From assembly GCA_036525535.1 (NCBI GenBank), contig DATDAH010000162.1:1-7361 (forward strand): 7,361 nucleotides of DNA, given 5' to 3'. Below the pieces are notes generated by a model, which ran no database searches, had not been told where the DNA came from, and saw only the letters and a list, made by a program, of their open reading frames with translations. The translations under genes were made by a program, and so were the position numbers. This DNA is from DATDAH01 sp036525535. Lineage in GTDB: Bacteria; Actinomycetota; Acidimicrobiia; Acidimicrobiales; DATDAH01. How positions within the stretch are numbered: position 1 is the first letter of the stretch; every line of letters begins with the position of its first letter. Of the stretch, positions 6,876 to 7,361 are shown one piece after another.

Positions 6876-7361
<486 letters not shown>

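Overview
The window is a very G+C-rich stretch of bacterial chromosome, most probably from an actinobacterium. Three things point there: the SUF system uses a SufU-type scaffold in the order sufC-sufS-sufU, the secreted protein combines cysteine-containing Ig-like repeats with an RTX tail, and start codons and spacing are typical of high-GC Gram-positives. A lineage such as Acidimicrobiia fits the look of the repeat protein, but that is an impression from sequence style and was not tested.

Layout. (1) Positions 2-3079, plus strand: the C-terminal part of a large, acidic, extracytoplasmic repeat protein. Its reading frame is already open at the left edge, so its true start and signal peptide lie outside. 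It has an unclassified N-terminal stretch, nine Ig-like repeats of about 80-83 residues with one cysteine pair each, and a C-terminal calcium-binding (RTX) nonapeptide array. (2) Positions 3105-4991, minus strand, convergent with the first gene and only 25 nt away: a complete membrane-anchored nucleotide-sugar dehydratase of the CapD/WbpM/PglF family, for surface glycan precursors. (3) Positions 4992-5145: an intergenic gap with a bulged stem-loop that may end the suf transcript. (4) Positions 5146-7361, minus strand: the end of a SUF iron-sulfur cluster operon, read as sufC (cut by the window edge), sufS and sufU. sufC and sufS overlap by 4 nt, and 14 nt separate sufS from sufU.

How the genes work together. 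SufC powers the SufBCD scaffold complex. SufS takes sulfur from cysteine as a persulfide, and SufU accepts it for cluster assembly. The glycan enzyme and the repeat protein both concern the cell surface, but nothing in the sequence links them functionally. All genes belong to recognisable families and I find no clear evidence of an undescribed system. The most informative oddities are the higher-order block duplication within the Ig-like array and the unclassified region before it.
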